This document shows, in pieces, positions 44,086 through 52,594 of a DNA stretch of 64,000 bases. Under the pieces are notes generated by a model that worked only from the letters and a program-made list of their open reading frames with translations, was not told the DNA's origin and searched no databases. Every line of letters begins with the position of its first letter. The stretch's first letter is position 1. This DNA is from a candidate division FCPU426 bacterium (GTDB lineage Bacteria > Oederibacteriota > Muellerivitia > Muellerivitales > DAHXKG01). The translations under genes and the position numbers were made by a program. Location: positions 105,017-169,016 of the forward strand of contig DAHXKG010000006.1 in NCBI GenBank assembly GCA_027366525.1. Reading direction: 5' to 3'.

Positions 44086-45424
44086 GGAAGGCATTCATGC
44101 CCATTTGACGCAGTAACTTTTCGGCATGATTTTCATTTTTCATCATTTTTTTCATTAAATCATATTGTTTGAGAAGAATATTGATATCTTCAGGGCGTGT
44201 GCCACTACCTTGAGCAATTCTTTTTTTCCGTGAGCCATCGAGTAATTGGGGAAATTGACGTTCTTGCGGAGTCATAGAAAGCAGAATGGCCTCCAGTTGA
44301 TTGAATTTTTTTTCATTAGGAGCATTTTGAGCGATTTGATTTTTCATTTGAACATCTCCCGGCAGCATGGAAATCATATCTTGAAGGGATCCCATTTTTT
44401 TTAGTTGTCGTAGTTGATCTAAAAAATGATTTAAATTAAAACTTTTCGCTTGGGCTAGTTTAAGTTTATCTAATTGTTGCTTCTCGTTGTTTTTTTCTAT
44501 TTTTTCGATTAGGGTTAATATATCACCCATACCTAGAATTCGCGAGGCGATGCGATCTGGATAAAAGGGTTCTAGGCCATCCATTTTTTCACTGGTTCCT
44601 ACAAATAAAATGGGAAGTTCGGTAGTAGAGGTGATTGATAAAATAGCTCCGCCGCGGGCATCACTATCTGCTTTAGTTAAAATAGTACCTGTTAAATGTA
44701 ATTTATTATGAAAAGTAGTTACAACTCGAACAATATCTTGTCCCGCCATGGCATCGGCAACAAATAAGATGTTGCTGGGTTTGACGCGTTGGGCAATGGA
44801 AGTAATTTCCGACATCATGGATTCGTCAACATGTAAACGACCCGCTGTATCTAAAATGAGCATATTACAATTTGATTCAAGGGCAGATTTGACAGCTCGA
44901 ATGCAGACCTCAATGGCCTTTTCTCCAGCCGCTGGTTTGAAAATTGGAACTTGGATTTGTGATGCGAGGACTTCTAATTGCTCAATAGCGGCCGGACGAA
45001 TTAAATCCGCAGCGACTAAACCGGGTTTTCGACCATCCTTTTTATAGTAGTAAGCAAGTTTGGCCGCAGTAGTTGTTTTTCCACTTCCCTGTAACCCAGC
45101 TAATAAAATTAAAGTAGGAGGAGCGGGCGCAAATTTTAGTCGAGTTGAAGTTTTATCTTTAGGCGTTAAAATATTGATGAGTTCGCTTTGAACGATTTTA
45201 ATGAAAACTTGGCCAGGTGTTAAACTAAGTGCCACTTCTTTACCAAGTGATTTTTGTTTGATTTTTTCCAAAAATTTTTGAATGGCTTCAAGATGAACGT
45301 CGGCTTCTAGAAGAGAAGCCCGAATTTGTTTAAGTGTTTCTTCGATGTTTTGTTCAGTTAATTTTCCTTGCCCGCGAAGATTTTTGAAAATTCCCTGTAA
45401 TTTTTCAGTTATGGATTCAAACAT
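44066..45424 (-). CDS. ffh: Ffh, signal recognition particle GTPase
   Basis: SRP54 homologue that binds 4.5S RNA and signal peptides and targets nascent proteins to the membrane. ATG 45424 has AAAGGAG upstream and gives 452 residues; a longer frame from 45541 lies in the preceding gene. The N domain is MFESITEKLQGIFKNLRG. GTPase motifs are GLQGSGKTTTAAKLA, DTAGRLHVDE and TKADSDARGGA. The M domain carries QGSGTRPEDINILLKQ and ends in Met-rich helices (DLMKKMMK, LLRQMGMN). It is the last gene of a five-gene minus-strand operon. Confidence 0.97.
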   Translation of the reverse strand: MFESITEKLQGIFKNLRGQGKLTEQNIEETLKQIRASLLEADVHLEAIQKFLEKIKQKSLGKEVALSLTPGQVFIKIVQSELINILTPKDKTSTRLKFAPAPPTLILLAGLQGSGKTTTAAKLAYYYKKDGRKPGLVAADLIRPAAIEQLEVLASQIQVPIFKPAAGEKAIEVCIRAVKSALESNCNMLILDTAGRLHVDESMMSEITSIAQRVKPSNILFVADAMAGQDIVRVVTTFHNKLHLTGTILTKADSDARGGAILSITSTTELPILFVGTSEKMDGLEPFYPDRIASRILGMGDILTLIEKIEKNNEKQQLDKLKLAQAKSFNLNHFLDQLRQLKKMGSLQDMISMLPGDVQMKNQIAQNAPNEKKFNQLEAILLSMTPQERQFPQLLDGSRKKRIAQGSGTRPEDINILLKQYDLMKKMMKNENHAEKLLRQMGMNAFPKRPPF

Positions 45425-45437
45425 TAAAAATACTCCT

Positions 45438-47426
45438 TTATTTTGATAAATAAAAATGTTTCTGAACGACGAGACATGGGCTTCGATCTTGTTGTATGAC
45501 AGCTTTGTAAAAAGCCAATAATTTTTGATAAGGTTTCCCAAGACGGATTAATGGTCGTTTAAATCTCAGACGTTGGGTATCAATTAAAGTTCCAAATTGA
45601 ATTTTTGAATGTGAAGTAAAGTTGACAATTGCATTTGAAAAAGTGAGATCATTAGGGCGATGTTTAACTTTGTATTGATAAGGCAGTTGAACAATGATTC
45701 TAGAAATTGAATTGAAATTTTGAGAGAGTGCGACTGGATTTTTTCGATATAAGGTTAAAGAGCTTAATAGCATTTCAATATTTCCAAAAGTTGGAAAATA
45801 AAAATAAAATTTTCCATTATTTAAAAAGTGGGCATAATGTGCGACTTGGAATTGGTAATGAATTTTAAATGGATGCGAAAGCTTTTTGTAATTTTGTCCG
45901 TTATATGATAATAATTTCGCATTCGGGAACTGAGTTGCAAGACCTTTTTGAACCAGCATTTTTCTTTCAAGCGGATTAGTTTCTCTGAAAAATTTTCTTA
46001 AAGCTAAATCTTCTGATCCATATGCGCGCAAAGTTACGGTACAAGTTAAGGTTCCCTCGTTTGAAATGCGCATGATGATATCTCGTTCTACGTAGTTGTT
46101 CTTTAAATTGAAGTTAGGCGTTTTAATCCATTGCAGTGTTCGTTTGACGGCTAGGGCAGGCACATCAAGTGCTGAATAGGGCAGAACATTAGGAGCTGCA
46201 AGGGCTTCGGATGGGTCTAACCAGATGAACTTGGTATTGGTGGGAACACGTATTAAAATGCCATTGAATTGGGCTAGTGTAGGGGTTTCAGGATTGAGAT
46301 TACCATCAAATGAATTACGATAAAGGTACATGGTTGGTGAGAAATGATTTTTTTTAAGAATCCAGTAAAAGATCAAAGCTTTATCTAGCGAGGAACCCAG
46401 GTGACTTTTAACGATTGATTTTAATGAACGTAGTGGATCTAAGTAAATTGGTAAATCCGTATTTACCCATTTTATTTTTCTGTCCATCCTTTCTTTCAAT
46501 TTCAAAATTTCTTGAAATGGCGTATGAAATGAACCGGATTTAACAGGTTTGAAAAATTGAACAACATGGGTGAATGGACTTTGAGCCGATAAGAGCGGGC
46601 GTATGCGCTTAAGAAAAGGTTTCAGGGCACTTTCCCAACTGGGGTGGATGGTTAAGGAAATCATAGAGGATAAATCTTGAATTGGTGGATCAAATGCCTC
46701 CTGCGCAAGCCCCGGTTCATATTTATTATATATAAACTGGAAAAGGTATTGCGCATTGTGTTTTTTCTGAACGATCTGCAAAACTGGATAATTGGGTGGA
46801 CGCGTAACATAAAGATTTAAAGAGCGGGGATACGCAATATCCAATTCTCGTTTTAAACTTGGGAAGAAGCTTTGCCACTGAAAAGCAAAACTTGAGTCTA
46901 ACCATGGACTGGAAGAGTGTGTTGATTTATGGTTATTTAAGTAAGGTTTTAAAATGTATTGAATATCAACCAGATCATTTTTTTGAACATGTGGATACAG
47001 GAGCATTTTGATTTGAGATAAGGCTCCGGTTTCATGGGGGATAAGAGGAACCCATTTTGGAATAATAGATTGATGTTCTTCCAATTGTCCGTCATGAAAA
47101 TGATATTTTTCAAATTTAAGTATTGTTACTTTTTCAACTTGGTGATTAATGACCAGTAAAGGCTTATCGGAACGTGGGGCAAGATGAAAGAGCTTTAAAA
47201 GATGTACAGTTAATCGAATGTTTCCGTTTTTGTGAAAATAAGCTTGAGCTTGATCCAAGACAGTTAATTCCGAAGGTGGATTGGGTGTATGCAAAATAGT
47301 GCTCACCTTTTTCAACCAATATGGAGGTGGAGATGAACTGGATCGAATTTCAGAGGAGGTTGTTAAACAACCGGAGATCCAAATAAGTCCGAATATTCCT
47401 ATAATTAAAAAGATCCGCCGATTCAA
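45438..47426 (-). CDS. Lipoprotein with a transglutaminase-like domain lacking the catalytic Cys
   Basis: A 662-residue protein with a signal sequence and lipobox (LIWISGC, Cys at about residue 20). The overall plan resembles DUF3857/transglutaminase-like envelope proteins: an N-terminal beta-rich domain, a central segment KSHLGSSLDKALIFYWIL, then NGILIRV and FIWLDPSE, and a C-terminal beta-rich region. Where active members have Gly-Asp-Cys-Lys-Asp-Lys, this protein has GSSLDK, and the usual His before the second strand is Gly. The Asp in WLDP is kept. It is therefore probably a non-catalytic relative. The TTG start overlaps the rpe stop (TTGA) and has GGGAGGGGA upstream. Confidence 0.7.
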   Translation of the reverse strand: MNRRIFLIIGIFGLIWISGCLTTSSEIRSSSSPPPYWLKKVSTILHTPNPPSELTVLDQAQAYFHKNGNIRLTVHLLKLFHLAPRSDKPLLVINHQVEKVTILKFEKYHFHDGQLEEHQSIIPKWVPLIPHETGALSQIKMLLYPHVQKNDLVDIQYILKPYLNNHKSTHSSSPWLDSSFAFQWQSFFPSLKRELDIAYPRSLNLYVTRPPNYPVLQIVQKKHNAQYLFQFIYNKYEPGLAQEAFDPPIQDLSSMISLTIHPSWESALKPFLKRIRPLLSAQSPFTHVVQFFKPVKSGSFHTPFQEILKLKERMDRKIKWVNTDLPIYLDPLRSLKSIVKSHLGSSLDKALIFYWILKKNHFSPTMYLYRNSFDGNLNPETPTLAQFNGILIRVPTNTKFIWLDPSEALAAPNVLPYSALDVPALAVKRTLQWIKTPNFNLKNNYVERDIIMRISNEGTLTCTVTLRAYGSEDLALRKFFRETNPLERKMLVQKGLATQFPNAKLLSYNGQNYKKLSHPFKIHYQFQVAHYAHFLNNGKFYFYFPTFGNIEMLLSSLTLYRKNPVALSQNFNSISRIIVQLPYQYKVKHRPNDLTFSNAIVNFTSHSKIQFGTLIDTQRLRFKRPLIRLGKPYQKLLAFYKAVIQQDRSPCLVVQKHFYLSK

Positions 47427-48085
47427 CGCGGTCCCCTCCCTCGTAAGGATTGTATGGCTTCTTTCATATCAGGTGATTTGAAAATAGCAGTGGCAGCAAC
47501 TAAAATATTGGCTCCAGCTTCAAGGACTTGAGGGGCAGTTTGAGTTGAAATCCCGCCGTCAACAGCAATGTCAAGTTCAAGGCCTTCCTGCTCCATCCAT
47601 TTTTTAAAGCGACTAATTTTAGGAAGAACCTCAGGCATAAAGGATTGACCGGCAAATCCAGGGAACACCGACATGAATAAAACATAATCAAGATGTTTGG
47701 CAAAAGGTTTCAATTTTTCCTCAGAGGTGTCGGGTTTAATAACCATACCTGGACAACAGTGGTTTTGTCGAATTAAGTTGATTGTTTGGAATGGATTTAG
47801 TGAGGCTTCAAAGTGAAAAGAAAGATAAGTGGTTCCAGCTTTTGAAAATTCAGGGATGTATTGATCAGGAGTATTAATCATTAGGTGAGAATCAATCGGA
47901 ACCGATAACCTGTTTTTTAAGCTGGAAACAACAGGCGCTCCAAAGGTCAGGTTCGGAACAAAATGACCATCCATCACATCCATATGTATCCAGTCAGCAC
48001 CTGCTTCAATTACCTTTTGACATTCAGTTAATAAGTTTCCCAAATCTGCCGATAGAATGGAGGCTGATATTTTTATGGGTTTCAT
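47423..48085 (-). CDS. rpe: Ribulose-phosphate 3-epimerase
   Basis: TIM-barrel enzyme of the pentose phosphate pathway interconverting ribulose-5-phosphate and xylulose-5-phosphate. ATG 48085 follows GAAGGATG and gives 220 residues. Motifs are ISASILSADL, HMDVMDGHFVPNLTFG, IDSHLMI and DIAVDGGIS, covering the metal-binding His/Asp and the phosphate-binding loop. The segment before the phosphate site, MSVFPGFAGQSF, differs from the usual MSVNPGFGGQ by Phe for Asn, a modest deviation. It is translationally coupled to the lipoprotein gene. Confidence 0.95.
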   Translation of the reverse strand: MKPIKISASILSADLGNLLTECQKVIEAGADWIHMDVMDGHFVPNLTFGAPVVSSLKNRLSVPIDSHLMINTPDQYIPEFSKAGTTYLSFHFEASLNPFQTINLIRQNHCCPGMVIKPDTSEEKLKPFAKHLDYVLFMSVFPGFAGQSFMPEVLPKISRFKKWMEQEGLELDIAVDGGISTQTAPQVLEAGANILVAATAIFKSPDMKEAIQSLRGRGPR

Positions 48086-48096
48086 GATTACATCCT

Positions 48097-49104
48097 TCAA
48101 TTGGGAATGGAAATTTCCTCGAAAAATTGTTGATTAAGATAAATTTCTGCTTCAGCTCTGCCGTGAATAGTTACTCCCAATTTAATTTCAGAACCAGGTT
48201 TTTTCATTTTATCATAAATAGTTCTAGTGCCTGTATTATCTAAAATGTCAATTTGAACACGATGGACAGTGGGACCGGGGACAGTAAACTTAATAGTGCG
48301 GTATCGTGCTTTCTCATTTTTATCCGAACTCGTGTCGCTAATAACGAGAGCTACAGTATTGTGAGGAGAAATTTCTGATCCTGGAAGTGGTTTTTCTTGG
48401 AGAATGGTTTCAGGCAAAAGGGTATCATTAATTTGTACTTTAATATTTTTAATAATAATGCCTAAAGGTCTTAAAAGTCGAAAGGCTTTGTTTAAGGATT
48501 GATTAATCAGATTAGGCATCACATAGTGTAGCTTAGGAGTTCCGCTGGAGAGTAATAAATCAATTTTAGTATTTGAGGGAACCACGATATTAGAAGGTGG
48601 ATATTGAGATAAAACCACTTCTGCAGGAATGTAAGCAGAAGGTATATAAGATTCATTTCCAGTGCGTAAATGATCTTGGGCGAGTGTAATTTCTGCTTGC
48701 GGATAGGAGAGCCCAATAACCGATGGGATAATTTCCTTGGGATTTCCGCGACTTAAAATAGCACTAACCGGTTGTCCAATTTTCAAGTAACTATTAGCAA
48801 CCGGAATTTGTACCGAGATAAGTCCTTTAGGAACATATTCATCATATTGCGATCGAAGCAGGCTGAATTTTAATCCTTTGGCATGAAGTTTTCGAATGGC
48901 TTCCATAGGGGTGAGACCTACAATTTGTGGAACTACAAGGGGTTGAATTTGATTGGTAATTTTCAAGGCAATCCATCCACAGAGGATGGTAATGACAACT
49001 AATTGAGTCAGCAGTTTTCCAGCTCGGATTAAAAGCGACTTTTCTTTGGAATTAGGTGATACAAGAAGATCAGAAGTATTCATTTTACTTAATTTAGGAT
49101 TCAT
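48097..49104 (-). CDS. Membrane-anchored PASTA-domain protein without a kinase domain
   Basis: A 335-residue protein with a short cytoplasmic N-terminus, one membrane span (LVVITILCGWIALKI) and three extracytoplasmic PASTA repeats: VPQIVGLTPMEAIRKL, IPSVIGLSYPQAEI and MPNLINQSLNKAF, each ending in a typical ILSRG/LLLSSGTP/LVISD strand. A C-terminal beta domain follows (about 255-335). PASTA domains bind peptidoglycan fragments in Ser/Thr kinases and PBPs; here there is neither kinase nor transpeptidase domain. The start overlaps the rlmN stop (ATGA). Confidence 0.88.
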   Translation of the reverse strand: MNPKLSKMNTSDLLVSPNSKEKSLLIRAGKLLTQLVVITILCGWIALKITNQIQPLVVPQIVGLTPMEAIRKLHAKGLKFSLLRSQYDEYVPKGLISVQIPVANSYLKIGQPVSAILSRGNPKEIIPSVIGLSYPQAEITLAQDHLRTGNESYIPSAYIPAEVVLSQYPPSNIVVPSNTKIDLLLSSGTPKLHYVMPNLINQSLNKAFRLLRPLGIIIKNIKVQINDTLLPETILQEKPLPGSEISPHNTVALVISDTSSDKNEKARYRTIKFTVPGPTVHRVQIDILDNTGTRTIYDKMKKPGSEIKLGVTIHGRAEAEIYLNQQFFEEISIPN

Positions 49105-50267
49105 GTAATCGAAGGGAGTGCAGTTGTAGGTGAATTAGGAATAAGTTTTTTAAGTCCTAATTGTCCACAAGCAGCTGATATATCTAGCCCTTTCCTTTCT
49201 CGAATAAATACTGGGAGTCCTTTGGATTTTAAAACGGCTTTGAATTTTTGTATTTGAGTTTCATCGGAACTTTCAAATGGAAGTGATGGAACAGGATTAT
49301 AACGAATAAGATTAATTTTGCAAAGGAGATCACGACAGTACTCCGCCAATTGCTCTGCGTCTTGAATTTGATCATTTATATTTTTTAAGAGAATATATTC
49401 AAAAGTGACTGGCAGACGTCTTACAAAAGTATATTTTCGTATTATCTTTTTTAATTGTTCTAAGGAATTGGTGCGCGCAATCGGTATTAATGAATTGCGA
49501 ATTACAGTATTGGCGGAATGCAAAGAAATGGCTAAAGAGGTTGGCCAATCATCATGAATAAATCGTTTAAGTGGCTCAAGGAGTCCGGAACTAGAGATTG
49601 TGATACGCTTGCGACCTAGATTTATTCCATCAGTATCATTTAAGATTTTCATAGCTTGATAAGTTGCCTCATAGTTATCTAAGGGTTCACCCATTCCCAT
49701 TACTACTACATTGCTGAAATGAATTTGAGAATCACGTTGCATTTCAAGAATTTGCATTATAATTTCTGCAGTTGAAAGATTTTGTGCAAATCGAGGAATA
49801 CCAGTGGCGCAAAACTTGCACTTGATTTTACATCCCGCTTGTGTTGATACACAAGCGGTATATCGTGATATTGCTTTCTTTTTATATCCCATGGGAATCA
49901 GCACACTTTCAATTACTTCGCTACTAGTGTCTGAGAGAGAGCTTGGAATTTTCCATAGATATTTAACAGTGCCATCTTCTGAAATTTGTTTGGCGTGAAG
50001 TTCTGCACAATTAAAAGTGAATTTTTCTTTTAAAAAAGATTGTGTTTTTTGAGCGAGGTTGGTCATCTGATTGAAATCCATCACTTGTTTTTGATAAATC
50101 CAAGAAAAGACTTGTTTGCTGGTGTAAGCGGGCAAATCCCATTGTTTGAACATCATTTTTAATTGATTTTGAGTATAATTGTAAATATAAAGAGGTGTTT
50201 CCAAGCGATTCCCCAATGCGTTATTTAAATTCCATTTGAGTCGAAGTTTCTTCAGAAAACGTTTCAA
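49101..50267 (-). CDS. rlmN: RlmN, dual-specificity 23S rRNA/tRNA (adenine-C2)-methyltransferase
   Basis: Radical SAM enzyme methylating A2503 of 23S rRNA and A37 of some tRNAs. The 388-residue frame has the 4Fe-4S motif CKIKCKFC after STQAG, the GMGEPLDNY segment, and the C-terminal ISAACGQL with the methyl-carrying Cys. SISLHSANTVIRNSLIPI is also typical. The N-terminus is about 30 residues longer than common, and the start at 50267 is TTG, so a later start is possible. It is the first gene of the rlmN-PASTA-rpe-lipoprotein-ffh operon. Confidence 0.95.
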   Translation of the reverse strand: MKRFLKKLRLKWNLNNALGNRLETPLYIYNYTQNQLKMMFKQWDLPAYTSKQVFSWIYQKQVMDFNQMTNLAQKTQSFLKEKFTFNCAELHAKQISEDGTVKYLWKIPSSLSDTSSEVIESVLIPMGYKKKAISRYTACVSTQAGCKIKCKFCATGIPRFAQNLSTAEIIMQILEMQRDSQIHFSNVVVMGMGEPLDNYEATYQAMKILNDTDGINLGRKRITISSSGLLEPLKRFIHDDWPTSLAISLHSANTVIRNSLIPIARTNSLEQLKKIIRKYTFVRRLPVTFEYILLKNINDQIQDAEQLAEYCRDLLCKINLIRYNPVPSLPFESSDETQIQKFKAVLKSKGLPVFIRERKGLDISAACGQLGLKKLIPNSPTTALPSIT

Positions 50268-50441
50268 ACAAAGGTTAGTTTAAATCTGAATTGTAACAAT
50301 ATGACGTGAGTACTGCAAGGGGGAGATTAGAACTAAATATAACAATGAGCACCTTTATGCTTTAAAATTCAAACGAACTTAAATCGATATCAATAAAATA
50401 GTTATGCCAAATGGTTTGAAATTTTTAGTAAACTGGTGTGG

Positions 50442-50485
50442 AAAATTTTGGGAATTATATACATTGGGTATTGAAACGATTTTAG
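50442..50485 (-). repeat. Left copy of 44-bp inverted repeat
   Basis: The reverse complement matches 55793-55836 at 43 of 44 positions. It begins 27 bp after the nuclease stop codon. On the transcribed strand it reads CTAAAATCGTTTCAATACCC and continues to AATTCCCAAAATTTT. Similarity stops sharply on both sides. Confidence 0.9.
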
Positions 50486-50512
50486 AGAAAGAAGCCGTTG
50501 GGGGATTGAAAA

Positions 50513-51541
50513 TCAAACAAAATTGGGGTTTAAAAAACTCAATTTGTTTTTTAAATTCCGAGGACAAAACAACTCCTCATTGTTTCCGTCCCAAATAATT
50601 GCAATATTTCTATCTTTGACTAAATAATCTATTAGCCATTCATGTAGCATATCTGGTTTATTTTCAATTACTAAAACCAACTCGACCCGATCAATTTTTT
50701 CCAAGTATTTATATTCATACAACTGTGAAATTCCTTTTCTTACTTGAGAGTGGATATTGTCATCTGTTGAAGATTTCATTTCAAAAATGAAGTTTCTATT
50801 TGCATATTGAGTTGCCAAATCAATGAATTTATTCCGTCGTGGAACAGAACCAGCCTCTCTTATTCTTTGAGCAACTAACTTTGTTAGCCGTTCATGTTTA
50901 GAGTTGGCCCTTTCTTTTTTTGCAATATCTATAATTAATGAATAACTTCCAGCTTTTTTAATTCGCTCTGATGTTTCCCTATATTCTTTTAAATCAAACT
51001 TTTGCGGGAGCAGCGGTTCTGTGTCATCCTTGAAATCAACAAGATCAATCATTTTTGGGAGTTTAAGAAAAACAATCCCATTTTCTCTTTCAGCAATAAG
51101 TCCAACTCGATTTAACCAACTGATAATAGTAGATAAACGCCTTGGGATCATTGATGGTCCAACTGGATCGGTAATTTCATCTATAAAAATTTTGAATTTG
51201 TCTCTACTAATCACCTTTTCAGATTCGAAAAATGGCAACAATCTTTGAATTAGCTTATTATTCAGAACAGCCATCAATAACAATTGCTCTTGATGTTCTT
51301 TATCTGAGTGAACAAATTTTTTACCTAAATATGTTAGTTTGGAACAATTGCCATTTGGTTCATTATCAATAAATCCTAATAGTTCAGCTGCTAACCTGTA
51401 ATATCTGCCTTGCCTCTCAACTTTCCCAATTGCTGTCGCGATACTCTGATAGGTTTGCGCCCCTTTAGATACCGCTAAAACGGATTTAATTACATCATTT
51501 AAATTATCAGCTTGAGGAACCTCTTTGCTTGAGATTTTCAC
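50513..51541 (-). CDS. Putative type II restriction endonuclease (PD-(D/E)XK-like)
   Basis: A 342-residue protein downstream of two adenine methyltransferases. Residues ~10-190 look like two winged-helix modules; the segment AIGKVERQGRYYRLAAELLG resembles DNA-binding domains of other type II restriction proteins. The likely nuclease core is in the C-terminal third: FIDLATQYANRNFIFEMKSS, with Asp and then Glu-x-Lys spaced as in PD-(D/E)XK enzymes, followed by a Gln/Tyr helix SQLYEYKYL. The GTG start directly abuts the methyltransferase stop and has GGAGGA upstream. Recognition site is unknown. The nuclease role is inferred from context and this motif. Confidence 0.75.
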   Translation of the reverse strand: MKISSKEVPQADNLNDVIKSVLAVSKGAQTYQSIATAIGKVERQGRYYRLAAELLGFIDNEPNGNCSKLTYLGKKFVHSDKEHQEQLLLMAVLNNKLIQRLLPFFESEKVISRDKFKIFIDEITDPVGPSMIPRRLSTIISWLNRVGLIAERENGIVFLKLPKMIDLVDFKDDTEPLLPQKFDLKEYRETSERIKKAGSYSLIIDIAKKERANSKHERLTKLVAQRIREAGSVPRRNKFIDLATQYANRNFIFEMKSSTDDNIHSQVRKGISQLYEYKYLEKIDRVELVLVIENKPDMLHEWLIDYLVKDRNIAIIWDGNNEELFCPRNLKNKLSFLNPNFV

Positions 51542-52594
51542 CTAATCCTCCCCAACGAATAAATATTCTTTTACATGATTGTTATTGTTGTTCACTTTGT
51601 GAGAATGGTTACCAAAACTGTATAAATGTTCTTTTTCAAAACATTGAACTTTCTTTTTGAAATTTTTAAGAAGATGTATCATTTCTAATTTATTTGGAAT
51701 TGAATTTGATGAATAAGAAACAACAAGTTTGCTCTTTTTAAAGTGATTAAATAGTTTCTCAAAGGCACTACTTACAGTTTTTTTGGAAGAAAATTCGGTT
51801 GGATAGGATTTAATTTTTTTAGTTAGTGTTGTTTCAACTGGCGGGGTATCTTTCCAATATCTGGAAAAACCTTCAACAAAATGATAACGTCTAACATAAT
51901 CGCAGTCTGAATAAGGACTTACATAAGGTGTATCAATGTATACTAAATCGTAGGGATCTGGGTTTAATTGAAAGACATTTTTATTAAAAGCTTTATTTTC
52001 TTTTTGGTTATCAAAAATTGAAAGGTTGTATACTTTACAGGCTTCAATAAACTGATCTTGTAATGAGATTTTTAAATCTTTTCGAGCATCCCAATTTTTT
52101 CTCCCTGTAAAAGTAAATATACCTCTTGGTCGTTTTTTCATGCACGCCCTTGAAACCGCAGCCAGAGCAAGAGATTTTTTAAACGGGCTTCGAAGCTCTT
52201 GGATGTTGGCCCAGAGGTTATCTAAAAACTCATCTTCTTCGAGAGAAAAAAACATTTCCCCAAATGTGGTTTTTACGAAATTTTTTCTATTTTTATTATT
52301 TTTAAGTAATAAATTTAAATCTTCCGGCGTTAATGGAGAATTCTGATTTACAATCGTTCCATTGGCGATGTGAAAACAAAATCTTAAGAAGTCATTTGAA
52401 TCAACTTTTTTACTCATCTGCTTAAACATAAAAGATACACAGGCAGAGCCACTAAAAGCATCAAGAACATTTTCAAACTTCAATTTTCTTACATTTTCAA
52501 AAATAAACGGAAGCAAGTCTTTTTTGCTTCCCATATATTTTGTATCTGGGAAAACTGGCTGAATTTCAGTAATTGGTAATAATAAGTTCTGCAA
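51542..52594 (-). CDS. D12-class adenine-specific DNA methyltransferase (second)
   Basis: N6-adenine methyltransferase of the alpha/D12 type. Motif I region is DTKYMGSKKDLLPFI with ENVLDAFSGSACVSFMF, and motif IV is YIDTPYVSPYSDCDY, with DTPY in place of the usual DPPY. TTG 52594, preceded by GTGGAAAAA, gives 350 residues and overlaps the Dam-like gene by 29 bases. A longer frame to a TTG at 52651 is possible but would overlap by 86 bases. Two methyltransferases with one nuclease suggest an asymmetric recognition sequence or a DpnII-like pair. Confidence 0.85.
   Translation of the reverse strand: MQNLLLPITEIQPVFPDTKYMGSKKDLLPFIFENVRKLKFENVLDAFSGSACVSFMFKQMSKKVDSNDFLRFCFHIANGTIVNQNSPLTPEDLNLLLKNNKNRKNFVKTTFGEMFFSLEEDEFLDNLWANIQELRSPFKKSLALAAVSRACMKKRPRGIFTFTGRKNWDARKDLKISLQDQFIEACKVYNLSIFDNQKENKAFNKNVFQLNPDPYDLVYIDTPYVSPYSDCDYVRRYHFVEGFSRYWKDTPPVETTLTKKIKSYPTEFSSKKTVSSAFEKLFNHFKKSKLVVSYSSNSIPNKLEMIHLLKNFKKKVQCFEKEHLYSFGNHSHKVNNNNNHVKEYLFVGED

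Noticed and set aside
45425..45541. N-terminal extension of Ffh
   Set aside because: It overlaps the lipoprotein gene, and the ATG at 45424 has AAAGGAG upstream and gives the normal Ffh N-terminus.
50404..50598. Plus-strand 64-codon frame and an overlapping minus frame at 50379-50567
   Set aside because: Both run through the left inverted repeat and the end of the nuclease gene, have no ribosome binding site and no recognisable domain.
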